Source: Phycisphaerae bacterium (GTDB lineage: Bacteria > Planctomycetota > Phycisphaerae > UBA1845 > PWPN01). Taken from it: a stretch of DNA of 64,000 nt. The notes below the pieces were generated by a model, which did not search any database, was not told where the DNA came from, and was given only the letters and a program-made list of their open reading frames with translations. The stretch lies in NCBI GenBank assembly GCA_035384605.1, contig DAOOIV010000007.1:1-64000 (forward strand). Reading direction: 5' to 3'. Made by a program: the position numbers and the translations under genes. Each line of letters begins with the position of its first letter. The stretch's first letter is position 1. This document shows, in pieces, positions 1 to 8,211 of this stretch.

Positions 1-90
1 CGGAAAGGATTCCGCAGGGGATGCGGCCCGGAAAGGATTCCGGGCCGAGCGGAATGCCAAACTCCAGGGCCCGGAAAGGATTCCGGGGCG
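1..90. repeat. Three spaced palindromic CGGAAAGGATTCCG units
   Basis: The 14-mer CGGAAAGGATTCCG occurs at 1-14, 29-42 and 72-85. Each copy folds as CGGAA-AGGA-TTCCG. The second copy has a longer stem, GGCCCGGAA (25-33) with TTCCGGGCC (38-46) around a 4-nt loop. The third pairs CCCGGAA (70-76) with TTCCGGG (81-87). Copies two and three are followed by a similar GAGCGG tail. The array probably continues left of the window. No gene covers it and its function is unknown. Confidence 0.7.
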
Positions 91-104
91 AGCGGTCCTA
101 CCTC

Positions 105-193
105 CGCATGCCCACGCAAAGCCGTGGGCATGGCACCCGACGATCGGGAGACATGCGCGCAAAATGCGCACCAGTCGCGACGGAAGAGACTAA
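105..193 (+). repeat. Dispersed two-hairpin element, copy 1 (type A)
   Basis: Almost identical to the copy at 15444-15533. It starts with a perfect 10-bp inverted repeat, CATGCCCACG (107-116) and CGTGGGCATG (123-132), around a 6-nt loop. The shared 3' half follows, with core ACATGCGCGCAA and a second short hairpin. It overlaps the stop codon of the nucleoside-hydrolase-like gene on the other strand. Confidence 0.75.
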
Positions 194-1380
194 TCGGGCT
201 TCAGGTCGGACTGAATCACAACCGGAAAACGAACAAACAGATCGTGGAGACAACTTTTCAGGGCCGGCTCGTGGTTTTTCGGATCCGTGACCTTATACAG
301 ATGCATGTTCGGCTTTGGATCGTTCTCCACCCACTTGGTGTATCCCTTGTCGCTGATCTCGACGCGCACCGGCACGAACGTGAACACGTCCGCAGGCGTT
401 GCTCCCGGGGGCGGGGATGCAGCCGCCACCCAGCGGTCGCCCACGCGGTGAACCGTGCGTCCGGCCGTGTGAATCAGGGGCCCGGTGCACCACATGTTGC
501 GCTCCATGCCCATCAGGATGTGGCGCCAGGGCCGCAGATCCATGTTCATTGCGTCGATGGGATCGATCTCATTGGGGCGAACAGTCTGGAGAGCGTAGAC
601 GAAGTAGTTCAACAGCGGCAGCGGGACACCTTCCAAGACCTGTCCGTGCTTGAAAGCCCAGTGGGTGCTGCGATTCTCCTTGATTGGCAGGCAGGGACAC
701 CAGTAGATGGGCAGGCCGGAGCGCATAAGGCCGACGTAGGCGGGGACGTCCAGATGAACGTTCCACTCGTTCTTGTTCTCGAGAAGATTGCCGATGTTGA
801 CGTACAGGCGGGTTACCTTGCGCCGAAACAGCTCAGGGTCACGGTTATAGGCGGCGCAGACGTCGCGAACGCTGCCAGTGGTATGCAGGATCATTGGCTC
901 CGGTGAGTCGCGCAGCGTCTTCAGCAGAAGCTCGACCGCCGCCTGATACTCTTCGGGTTGATCGAGGCCCTGGTCTTGGGGCGACTTGAGAGTCTCACTG
1001 AGGCCGACGGCATAGGGCACTCTTCGGCCGGTCAGTTTGAACATCTGTTCGACGGGGATGCGGCCCGGTTTTTCGGCCTGCCGCTTCCCGAGGTCCAGGA
1101 GAATAGCCCGCACATCCAGCTCCGGCATGGCGAAGACAGTGGCTAGATCAAAGTGGTCGTCGGGATCATCATGCGGATGGAACAGATCGGTCCCGTAGAT
1201 CAGGGGGACGCGTTTGGGGACCGCTCCAACGGGGGTGGAGCGAAGTTGCGTACGGGCCTGTGTTTCTTCATCGGCGCTGGGCGGCAGGGCGGCCGCTGCG
1301 GCGAGGTCGATCCTGGCGGTACCTGCAACCAGCCACAACAAACAGCACAAGCCGACTGATGCAAAGGTTCGTCTGCTCAT
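190..1380 (-). CDS. Secreted nucleoside-hydrolase-like protein
   Basis: 396 residues with an N-terminal signal peptide (hydrophobic core CCLLWLVAG, about residues 10-20). The segment DPDDHFDLATVFAMPELDV near residue 71 resembles the N-terminal calcium/ribose-binding Asp cluster of inosine-uridine nucleoside hydrolases. The order strand, Asp cluster, then ILHTTGSVRDV also fits that fold. I infer a secreted N-ribosyl hydrolase or a degenerate relative; the substrate is not predictable. The ATG at 1380 follows GGAG at 7 nt spacing. The stop lies inside a dispersed repeat. Downstream of a cluster of secreted proteins on the same strand, but 335 bp separates them. Confidence 0.65.
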   Translation of the reverse strand: MSRRTFASVGLCCLLWLVAGTARIDLAAAAALPPSADEETQARTQLRSTPVGAVPKRVPLIYGTDLFHPHDDPDDHFDLATVFAMPELDVRAILLDLGKRQAEKPGRIPVEQMFKLTGRRVPYAVGLSETLKSPQDQGLDQPEEYQAAVELLLKTLRDSPEPMILHTTGSVRDVCAAYNRDPELFRRKVTRLYVNIGNLLENKNEWNVHLDVPAYVGLMRSGLPIYWCPCLPIKENRSTHWAFKHGQVLEGVPLPLLNYFVYALQTVRPNEIDPIDAMNMDLRPWRHILMGMERNMWCTGPLIHTAGRTVHRVGDRWVAAASPPPGATPADVFTFVPVRVEISDKGYTKWVENDPKPNMHLYKVTDPKNHEPALKSCLHDLFVRFPVVIQSDLKPD

Positions 1381-1715
1381 GATTCATCTCCACGCTCAGG
1401 GTGCTATCTGTTGCCTGCCCCGGTTCCAGGCGCCCGGCATCATAACGCCCGTCAGCCATCCAGCAATCGCGCCTCACGGTAAGCCCCGATGATTGTCGAG
1501 GCCCTCGATGCCGGTAACGCGACGGCTTGGCCCGTGATGATTACCACGACAGACTCGGAAAGTGCTCGCGGTCGTTCGGGAAGCTGCTCGGCCGCGAGGG
1601 GTCGGGGGTGGTCTGGATTCTCATTCTCGACGACCAGCACATGGTGGAGGCACACGTGGTCGGGGTTGGCTTGCCTTCGATGCCGTGACACAGGCCGACA
1701 GGACTACCGAGGAGT
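1381..1715. other. Intergenic, nothing recognised
   Basis: 335 bp between two minus-strand genes. Short open frames here have no family features or convincing ribosome binding site. I see no repeat, RNA or clear promoter beyond the GGAG that serves the gene starting at 1380. Confidence 0.5.
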
Positions 1716-3848
1716 TCAACACCCCGGGGGTTGGTCCGATCCGCCCATGCAGGTTCTGAAAACGCTTAGATCGTTCTGATCCACGGCGCCGTCGGGTGCT
1801 AGATCAGCGTCTTCGCAGCCGGGACTCAGAGCGACTCCCGATCCGGAAATACAGGCCTGGAAGTGACCGAAGTCTGTCTGATCGACGTCTCCGTCCCAGT
1901 CAAAGTCCGCGGGGCCCACGGGTATGGCCTGTGCGTGTGCGGCCGGCCCATGGTTCATCATCCAGTCGTGGGCGAAGGCGGAGTAGTAGTACGTAATGCC
2001 GCGCGTCAGACCTACATGGAGCACTGTGTAGGGCCATTGGGGTTCGCCGGGTTCATCGGCGAGCAACTGGCCGTCGGTCGGGCCGGCCGGATAACCGGAT
2101 GTGCTGAATCGTATGAGGACACCGGTGACATCGCCATCGTGCGGGTTGGTCCAAGTCAACGTGTTCTGAAGCCTTCCTGCGGCTGCGGTGAAAGCGGCCG
2201 GCGCTCCCGGCGCGATCGTATCCGCGACTGCGGAGTCTTCGACATACAGCACCCAATCATTAGCATCTGGAGCGGCAAACGTCCGGTTTTGTCCCCCTTG
2301 GACGGGAACGGGCGACCCGAAGCCGCCTGCGCGGGGATTCAGCCAACGGGCTTGAAGCGTGCCGGACGAGGCGCTCAGGTTAAGCGTGATCGTGCCGCCG
2401 TTGGGAGCGTAGCACACGTACCGGTGGGGAACCTGAGCCAGGCAAACGCCGTTGCCGGCCAATTCCGGGTGAAGAGTCATCTGCGAGAAAGGAAGCGAGC
2501 GCATGAGGCTTCCGAGGATGCGGAGATACGGGTAGAGCCAGCCGTGGGGGGACATGGCCATACCCATTTCGCTGAACTGGGGGCTATGGACCTCCCGGGT
2601 CTGGTAAGAGCGAGGGGGGATCACCTCATCGGCATAGTTGATCTGCCCGCCGGACAGGGCGATGAACCAGGCACCGCGGCGCATGTTATTCATGTCGAGA
2701 CCGGCCTCGGTCTGGTAGAGATTACCTTCCCAGAGGCACTCATGGGCCAGGATGGGTTTGTGTACGCCGTTGAAGAGATTAGCGAACCACGTGTACTTGC
2801 TGGGATTGTATTCGGACAGCTTGTCCTGGACGGTGTGATAGGCGTACGCGTCGGCCTGCTGAAGCGTGGACGTGCCGGCCTGCAAGGAGTGGAGGCTGAC
2901 GAGGTGTCGGCCGCCATCCAACTGGCGGATACGGTTGAGGATCTGGAGGACCTCGGATTCCGAATACCCTTCCTCCCATTCGCTGACGGGCTGGAAGGTG
3001 GCATTCCAGAACCCGCCCCAGCGGGCGACCCAGTAGCGAAGGAACAAGTCGCGGTTGGCGGGGGTGTCAATCTTGGGTACGCCGTTGGTTCCTCCCATGA
3101 TGTTGAAAGGGATGAGGACCATGCCCCGTGTCGCCATTTCGCGGAGCACCTTATCAAGTCGCTGCCATTCAGTGAGGTTGAATCGGGAGAAATCGACGGT
3201 GCTGCCAACGACCCAGGGGAGCAGGGTCTCGCCGGAGGCGACATGGGGGCCGACAATCGTGTTGAAGCCCTGGCTTCTCAGGTAGTCCAGCGTGCTGTGC
3301 AACACTCCGCGGGAATCGAGGCGGCACACGAACCACAGGTGGAAAGCCCGGATGTAGAACGGCGTTGCGTCGGCATGCTGAAACCATAACGGATTGGACG
3401 GATTGACCCGGATCGGCCCGTGGATATTGCCGGCCACGCAGTCGAATGTCCCGCTGGCGCCGGGTGCACCGTCCGAGAAGGACGCCACATAGCTCCACGA
3501 GCCGATTTCATCGGGCATGAATCGGAGCCGCCAGGTCTGTCCGCCGTCATGGAAGCCTTCGATGGTCACCTGCCGTCCGGAGGGCGAGGTCAACATGATG
3601 GTCATCACCGTGTCGGTGAAGGGATTGGCGTAGCTGCGGCTGTTGGTTACCGTCGCCTCGAACAGACCGTATTGGCCGACCTGCTCGGCGCAGGCTAATT
3701 GCCCGGGCAGCAACATTGCCAGCGTCAGGACCAGCCGCCTGCCGCTGCCAACAACGGCGCAGATCCGGGTTGGAGCCCGGCCGCGTGCTGCCAGGCAACC
3801 TCTCCGCGCTGAGTCAAACGAGGGCTTGTTCAGGGCTATTCTCCACAT
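1716..3848 (-). CDS. DUF5060 glycoside-hydrolase-like protein with dockerin
   Basis: About 710 residues. After a long basic leader and hydrophobic stretch (LVLTLAMLLPGQLACA) comes a DUF5060 domain (GQYGLFEATVTN, then FHDGGQTWRLRF, about residues 55-140). Next is a TIM-barrel-like region (FNTIVGPHV, MVLIPFNIMGG, HECLWEGN, about 150-480), a fibronectin type III-like segment (about 565-650), and a C-terminal dockerin-like pair (DFDWDGDVDQTDFGHFQAC, then DADLAPDGAVDQNDLSVF). Family knowledge suggests a secreted polysaccharide-active hydrolase docked to a scaffold or the cell surface. I chose the ATG at 3848, which overlaps the upstream gene by 13 nt; its ribosome binding site is weak. It likely forms a unit with the two genes upstream. 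Confidence 0.75.
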   Translation of the reverse strand: MWRIALNKPSFDSARRGCLAARGRAPTRICAVVGSGRRLVLTLAMLLPGQLACAEQVGQYGLFEATVTNSRSYANPFTDTVMTIMLTSPSGRQVTIEGFHDGGQTWRLRFMPDEIGSWSYVASFSDGAPGASGTFDCVAGNIHGPIRVNPSNPLWFQHADATPFYIRAFHLWFVCRLDSRGVLHSTLDYLRSQGFNTIVGPHVASGETLLPWVVGSTVDFSRFNLTEWQRLDKVLREMATRGMVLIPFNIMGGTNGVPKIDTPANRDLFLRYWVARWGGFWNATFQPVSEWEEGYSESEVLQILNRIRQLDGGRHLVSLHSLQAGTSTLQQADAYAYHTVQDKLSEYNPSKYTWFANLFNGVHKPILAHECLWEGNLYQTEAGLDMNNMRRGAWFIALSGGQINYADEVIPPRSYQTREVHSPQFSEMGMAMSPHGWLYPYLRILGSLMRSLPFSQMTLHPELAGNGVCLAQVPHRYVCYAPNGGTITLNLSASSGTLQARWLNPRAGGFGSPVPVQGGQNRTFAAPDANDWVLYVEDSAVADTIAPGAPAAFTAAAGRLQNTLTWTNPHDGDVTGVLIRFSTSGYPAGPTDGQLLADEPGEPQWPYTVLHVGLTRGITYYYSAFAHDWMMNHGPAAHAQAIPVGPADFDWDGDVDQTDFGHFQACISGSGVALSPGCEDADLAPDGAVDQNDLSVFRTCMGGSDQPPGC

Positions 3849-6478
3849 GTCGGATTCGCCGGGATGCCCGGGCCGCTCGCACAGTTCTCGAAAGCAGTGC
3901 GGTCGAACCCGTCGATGTCGCCGTCCTGGTCGGGTAGACGGTCGTTGTTGTCGTCGCCCAGATCGACGCACGCGCAGGTCTGGGAAAGACCGCCGTAGGG
4001 GGCCCCTACTCCCGTGAAACATGCTTGAAAGACGGCGAAGTCCGCCTGATCGACATCGCCGTCGCCGTCCATGTCAGCGGGCGGCGCGTTGCAGGGCACG
4101 AATGGCGGCACGGCGGCGTCGAGCCACGACCGACCCGGGTTGGCGTACTGGTAAGAGGCCCACGCGTCGTCTGCCGCAATGAGGTGGAAGCCGTAATGGA
4201 AGGCACCCAGCCAGACCTCCCCGCTGCCGGGCTCCTGCTGGCCATGCCATCCGCGCCCAACGCTCAGGGGGGTCAGGTTATCGACCCGCTGAGCCAGGTT
4301 GCCGTCGGCGTCTTTGGGGTGCAAGGTCGTGTTCAGGTAGAACTCCAGAACGGTCGTGTTCTGGCTGGTGTTGGTCAGGATCAGCAGCGTATCGTCGCCC
4401 CCGGCGCGCTTACGGTAGATTGGACTGCCGGGCTGGACATAGTTGGCATCGGCGGCGTTGCGGCTCTGTCCGTCGATGAGCACCGTGTAGGCGGAGGTTA
4501 TCCCGCCGAGAGCGCGGCCGGCCGTGTCGAAGGCGATCACGTCGCCCAAGCCGGCGCCCGTGGCATCACCCATGTTCTGGCTGGTCATGTACAAGGTGCC
4601 GTCGCGCTGATTGACGGCCACCGCCACGCGGCCGTTGAAGGCCGGATCGACGGCATCAACACCCACGGCTTGGCCAACGTAAGTGTGAATCCTGGCAGTC
4701 AGTCCCAGGTCGATCTCGTAGGCGACGGCTGCGGTGCTTGCGTAGACGTTGGGGTTGAGCCCCAAGAACAGCGTGTTGCTGACGCTGCTGTAGCGGAGGT
4801 TACCCACGGCCACTGCCGGTCCCACCGACCCGCCAATGATCGTGCTGAGGTTGGCAGTCTTGAGCGTCGCGCCGGAGTAATCGAGTTCGGCGAGAACGAT
4901 ATCCGTGCCGGTGCTCCCCATCGCGGGCGGAGGGTTCTCGGGGGGATAGCCAACCAGCTTGGCCACGAAGAGACGGGCGTCATCTCCGCGGCCCTTGCCG
5001 GAGAACGTGGCCGTCATCCAGTTCGTGCCGTCAGGCAGCAGATCCGCAACCTGGACCCCGTCACTCCTGTTGTACATGCGGAGCTGCCCGCCGTTGTTGG
5101 GGCTTCGTACCACGAACACGTAGTCGTTGATAAACCCGTTGTTGGTCTGGAGGACTTTGACCTGCCAGGTTTCGGTGTCGGATCCGGCGGAGTTGGTGGC
5201 TTGGACCTCAAACGTGAACGTGCGGCCCATGTCACCCGCACTCGGCGTCCAGCCGGCGACCTTGCCCGTCGAATCCACCTGTGCCCCAGGAGGTCCCTGA
5301 AGGATGGACCAGGTGGGTGCAGGCGTGCCTGCCACAAGGCTCAATTGCTGGACGTAGGGAATGCCGGCGGGAATCATCCGCGGATCCGGCGTGACCTCCG
5401 CGATGACCGGAGCCTGGGGTGCCGGGCTGAAGGGGCTGGCGGCATCGGTCCAGTTGCGGCCCGTCTCATAGGAAGCTGACGAGTCGTCGCTGCGGATGAC
5501 ATGGAAGCCGCCCCGGATGGCCGCTATCCAGATGGCTCCGGTCACGTTGTCCTGTTGTCCGTTCCAGCCTCGCGGCATGGCGATCTGCGTACCGCGCAGG
5601 GCCAGGTAGTTCGGGTTGCCGGACGGGTGAGCGGTCGTGTCCAGCCAGAACTCCAAAGCCGCCCGGGCGGAGGAGGTCGGGTTAGGGCAGATGATGAGGG
5701 TGTCATCGCTGCCGGTTCCCTCCCGCCAGCGGTAAACGACATTGTTCGGATCGAGATACCTGTTATCGACCGCGTAATACGTTGGGCCGTCGATCAGCGT
5801 CGTGTAAGCAGAGGTGGTGCCCCCGACGGGGCGCCCGGCGGTACTGAACGCGACCAGATCGCCCTGATGAAGCGTGCCTCCCAGGCCGCGGCTGATCATG
5901 TAGAGGGTCCCGTTGCGCGAGTTGATCGCGATGCCGACCTGCCGGGGATCACCGCTCGGGCAATTGGGCCCCACGTAGGTGTGGAGTCGGGTGGTCAGGC
6001 CCAAGTCGATCTCGTATGCCACCGCGGGGCCGGTTGAGGCTGGGGCGGGGTTCAAGCCGATGAACAACGAGTTGCTGACCGAGCTGTAGCGCATGTTGCC
6101 CATGTAAGGCGCCGTCCCGACCGTTCCGCCGATGATGTTGCTGAGGTTGGCCGAATTAACCGTCCCGCCGGCGGAGTCGATCTCGGCGACCTGGACGTCA
6201 TTGTCGACCACCTTGGCAACGAACAACCGAGCATCATCGCCACCCGTTCCGGCGAAGGTGAGCGTTTCCCAGTTGGTGCCGTCCGGCAACAGGTCAGCAA
6301 CCTGCGTGCCGTCAAGCTCGCGATACACTCTGAGTTGGCCGCCTTGGGCGATATCGCGCGTGACGTACACATAGTCTGTTTCGAATCCGTTGTTCAGTAC
6401 CGCGCCGGCCTCCTGGATTCGTCCCAGTATCACGGCCGACATGCTCAATATGATCGCCAACTCGCTTCGGCGTCTCAT
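3836..6478 (-). CDS. Secreted protein with two LNNGFETDYVYV domains, Ig-like linker and dockerin
   Basis: 880 residues with a signal peptide ending near QEAGA. Two homologous domains of about 320 residues (about 28-345 and 446-790) share the motifs DYVYV/DYVFV, VADLLPDGTNW, RYSSVSN.LF.GLNP and YEIDLGLT.R.HTYVG. They look like secreted beta-propeller units, but I know no functional name. Between them lies a putative Ig domain (PAPTWSILQGPPGAQVD, about 360-445). The C-terminus is dockerin-like (DMDGDGDVDQADFAVFQACF). The ATG at 6478 has AGGAG 9 nt upstream. It is a paralogue of the single-domain neighbour 110 bp upstream and probably co-transcribed with it and with the DUF5060 gene downstream. 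Confidence 0.8.
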   Translation of the reverse strand: MRRRSELAIILSMSAVILGRIQEAGAVLNNGFETDYVYVTRDIAQGGQLRVYRELDGTQVADLLPDGTNWETLTFAGTGGDDARLFVAKVVDNDVQVAEIDSAGGTVNSANLSNIIGGTVGTAPYMGNMRYSSVSNSLFIGLNPAPASTGPAVAYEIDLGLTTRLHTYVGPNCPSGDPRQVGIAINSRNGTLYMISRGLGGTLHQGDLVAFSTAGRPVGGTTSAYTTLIDGPTYYAVDNRYLDPNNVVYRWREGTGSDDTLIICPNPTSSARAALEFWLDTTAHPSGNPNYLALRGTQIAMPRGWNGQQDNVTGAIWIAAIRGGFHVIRSDDSSASYETGRNWTDAASPFSPAPQAPVIAEVTPDPRMIPAGIPYVQQLSLVAGTPAPTWSILQGPPGAQVDSTGKVAGWTPSAGDMGRTFTFEVQATNSAGSDTETWQVKVLQTNNGFINDYVFVVRSPNNGGQLRMYNRSDGVQVADLLPDGTNWMTATFSGKGRGDDARLFVAKLVGYPPENPPPAMGSTGTDIVLAELDYSGATLKTANLSTIIGGSVGPAVAVGNLRYSSVSNTLFLGLNPNVYASTAAVAYEIDLGLTARIHTYVGQAVGVDAVDPAFNGRVAVAVNQRDGTLYMTSQNMGDATGAGLGDVIAFDTAGRALGGITSAYTVLIDGQSRNAADANYVQPGSPIYRKRAGGDDTLLILTNTSQNTTVLEFYLNTTLHPKDADGNLAQRVDNLTPLSVGRGWHGQQEPGSGEVWLGAFHYGFHLIAADDAWASYQYANPGRSWLDAAVPPFVPCNAPPADMDGDGDVDQADFAVFQACFTGVGAPYGGLSQTCACVDLGDDNNDRLPDQDGDIDGFDRTAFENCASGPGIPANPTCGE

Positions 6479-6588
6479 GGCTCGACGCTCCTTTCATGGA
6501 AGTTCACGCTCGCGCACTCGCTGCGCAGCCACCTTTGGAAATGGCCGAGACAGTGCCAGGAACATCTCCTCGTACACGGACCGATGGC

Positions 6589-7713
6589 TCACCGCCTGCG
6601 CCGCAAACCGAGCAGGCCCAGCCCCAACAGGATCAACGATGCCGGCTCGGGCGCGGGGCTATCCGCGTCCAGCCAATAGCGACTGCCCTCCCAGTAGGAG
6701 GTCGTATCATCGGGATTGAGCCCCATGATGCCGCCGCGAAAAGCGCCGAACCAGACCGTCCCGCTCACCTCGTCCAACTGCCCGTTCCAACCGCGCTTCG
6801 CCCAGATAGGTTGCCCGCGATTGACCAAGTTGCCGTTGCTGTCGATCTCGTCGAGATAGAACTCCAGGGTAGGTTCCCAGCCAGAGGTCTGGTTTGAAGG
6901 GATAAGAATGGTTGGCCGGCCGCTGGGATTGTTCGTGCCCCGGAACATTACGTTGTTGGGCTGGCTGTACTCGGCATCTCCGACGGCGTACTCGGCCCCA
7001 TCGATCAGCGTCGAGTAAACGTTGGTCGTGCCGCCGAGCACTCGCCCGATGGTGTTAAATGAGATCAGGTTGCCCAAGCCGTCGGCCGTTGGGCGTCCCA
7101 AATGCCGACTGATCATGTATAGCGAGCCGTCCCTCTCGTTGAAGTCAACGTTGACCGGGCGCTCCTCACCTGCGGAGTTTGGCAGTGTGGCGCCCACATA
7201 CGTGTGCTGGAGTTGGCTCAGCCCAAGGTCAATCTCCCAGGCCTTGGCATTAACGCCGATCACAGTGGTATCCGGGTTGGCGCCCACAATCAGCGAGTTG
7301 TGCATGCGGTTATAGCGGATGTTGCCCAGCCGCAGGCCTGACCCCAGCGTCACGCCCGGAATACTGCTCAGACTGACCGATTTGACCGTCTGGCCGAGCG
7401 CGTTGACCTCTGCGATCTGGATGTCCGTTCCAGGGTCGCCGCCGGTCATCTTGGCCACGAACAGCCGGGCATCGTTGGTTCCTGAACCAGCAAACGTCAG
7501 CGTGGTCCAATTGGAGCCGTCCGGCAGCAGATTGCCCATATTGGCCCCGTCGCTTTCTCTGTACATCCGCGTCTGACCGCCCTGTCCGGTATCCCGCAGG
7601 ACATACACGTAGTCGGTTTCGAAGCCGTTGTTGAGGTACCCCCAGACGTTCGGGGCCAAGGACGTGATTACGCCGAGTGCGACCACAACTGTGGCCAGTT
7701 CTCGTATTTTCAT
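6589..7713 (-). CDS. PEP-CTERM protein with one LNNGFETDYVYV domain
   Basis: 374 residues. The signal peptide is followed by YLNNGFETDYVYVLRDTGQG and one copy of the domain found twice in the next gene (RMYRESDG, NLLPDGSNW, WEIDLGLSQLQHTYVG). The C-terminus PEPASLILLGLGLLGLRRRR is a textbook PEP-CTERM sorting signal: PEP motif, hydrophobic helix, Arg cluster. The protein should therefore be exported and handled by an exosortase, while its paralogue carries a dockerin instead. The ATG follows AGGAG at 6 nt. The function of the domain is unknown; no catalytic residues are obvious. Confidence 0.8.
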   Translation of the reverse strand: MKIRELATVVVALGVITSLAPNVWGYLNNGFETDYVYVLRDTGQGGQTRMYRESDGANMGNLLPDGSNWTTLTFAGSGTNDARLFVAKMTGGDPGTDIQIAEVNALGQTVKSVSLSSIPGVTLGSGLRLGNIRYNRMHNSLIVGANPDTTVIGVNAKAWEIDLGLSQLQHTYVGATLPNSAGEERPVNVDFNERDGSLYMISRHLGRPTADGLGNLISFNTIGRVLGGTTNVYSTLIDGAEYAVGDAEYSQPNNVMFRGTNNPSGRPTILIPSNQTSGWEPTLEFYLDEIDSNGNLVNRGQPIWAKRGWNGQLDEVSGTVWFGAFRGGIMGLNPDDTTSYWEGSRYWLDADSPAPEPASLILLGLGLLGLRRRR

Positions 7714-8211
7714 CGCTTTCTCCTCGCTTTCGTTGAGATGAAGTACCTTGGTTTACCTACGACTATATACCAGGAGGCATGTTCAGGTGATCGCCCTCCT
7801 CTTTGTGCGGACAGCCTGCGAGCCCGATCGGCGTCTCCTTTCGGGCCGGGGGCTTGGACTTGACCGAAAGGCTGGCCGACCGGCTTGATCATCGGCGGCG
7901 AAATGTGCGACCCCAGGGCCTTTGCTGAGGAGTGCCGTTCATCGAGATGCCGAATGACACTCCCAACCGGTAAGCCCGGGAGCCGGAGTTCACCGACGCT
8001 TATGAGTGTACTGGGCGTCGGGCCGGCGTGCAAGGAAAAACATGGGGCGCTGGCATTCTGATGCCGTGCCGTCGCACTTGCGTCCGGATACATAAGTGTT
8101 TCTCGCAAAAGAGCTTGGCGTGGAGTCGGCGAGCTGGAAGAAACAGCATCATCGCCCGTTGTGAAGTGCCGGCGGGGTCGCTGAACCCGGCTTCGGCCAT
8201 GAGAACTCTTG
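7714..8211. other. Intergenic, no gene recognised
   Basis: About 500 bp between same-strand genes. Apart from the possible -10 element and AGGAG ribosome binding site close to 7713, I see no gene, RNA or repeat. Open frames here are proline/arginine-rich and look like non-coding translations. Confidence 0.5.
7762..7772 (-). promoter_or_regulatory. Possible extended -10 element
   Basis: On the minus strand the sequence reads TGGTATATA, an extended -10 form, about 50 nt upstream of the start of the PEP-CTERM gene. No good -35 is visible at 16-18 bp. It would drive the three-gene unit running toward 1716. Confidence 0.35.

Noticed and set aside
1863..3389. 508-codon plus-strand frame over the DUF5060 gene
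   Set aside because: The opposite strand has a signal peptide, recognised domains and a dockerin; this frame has none.
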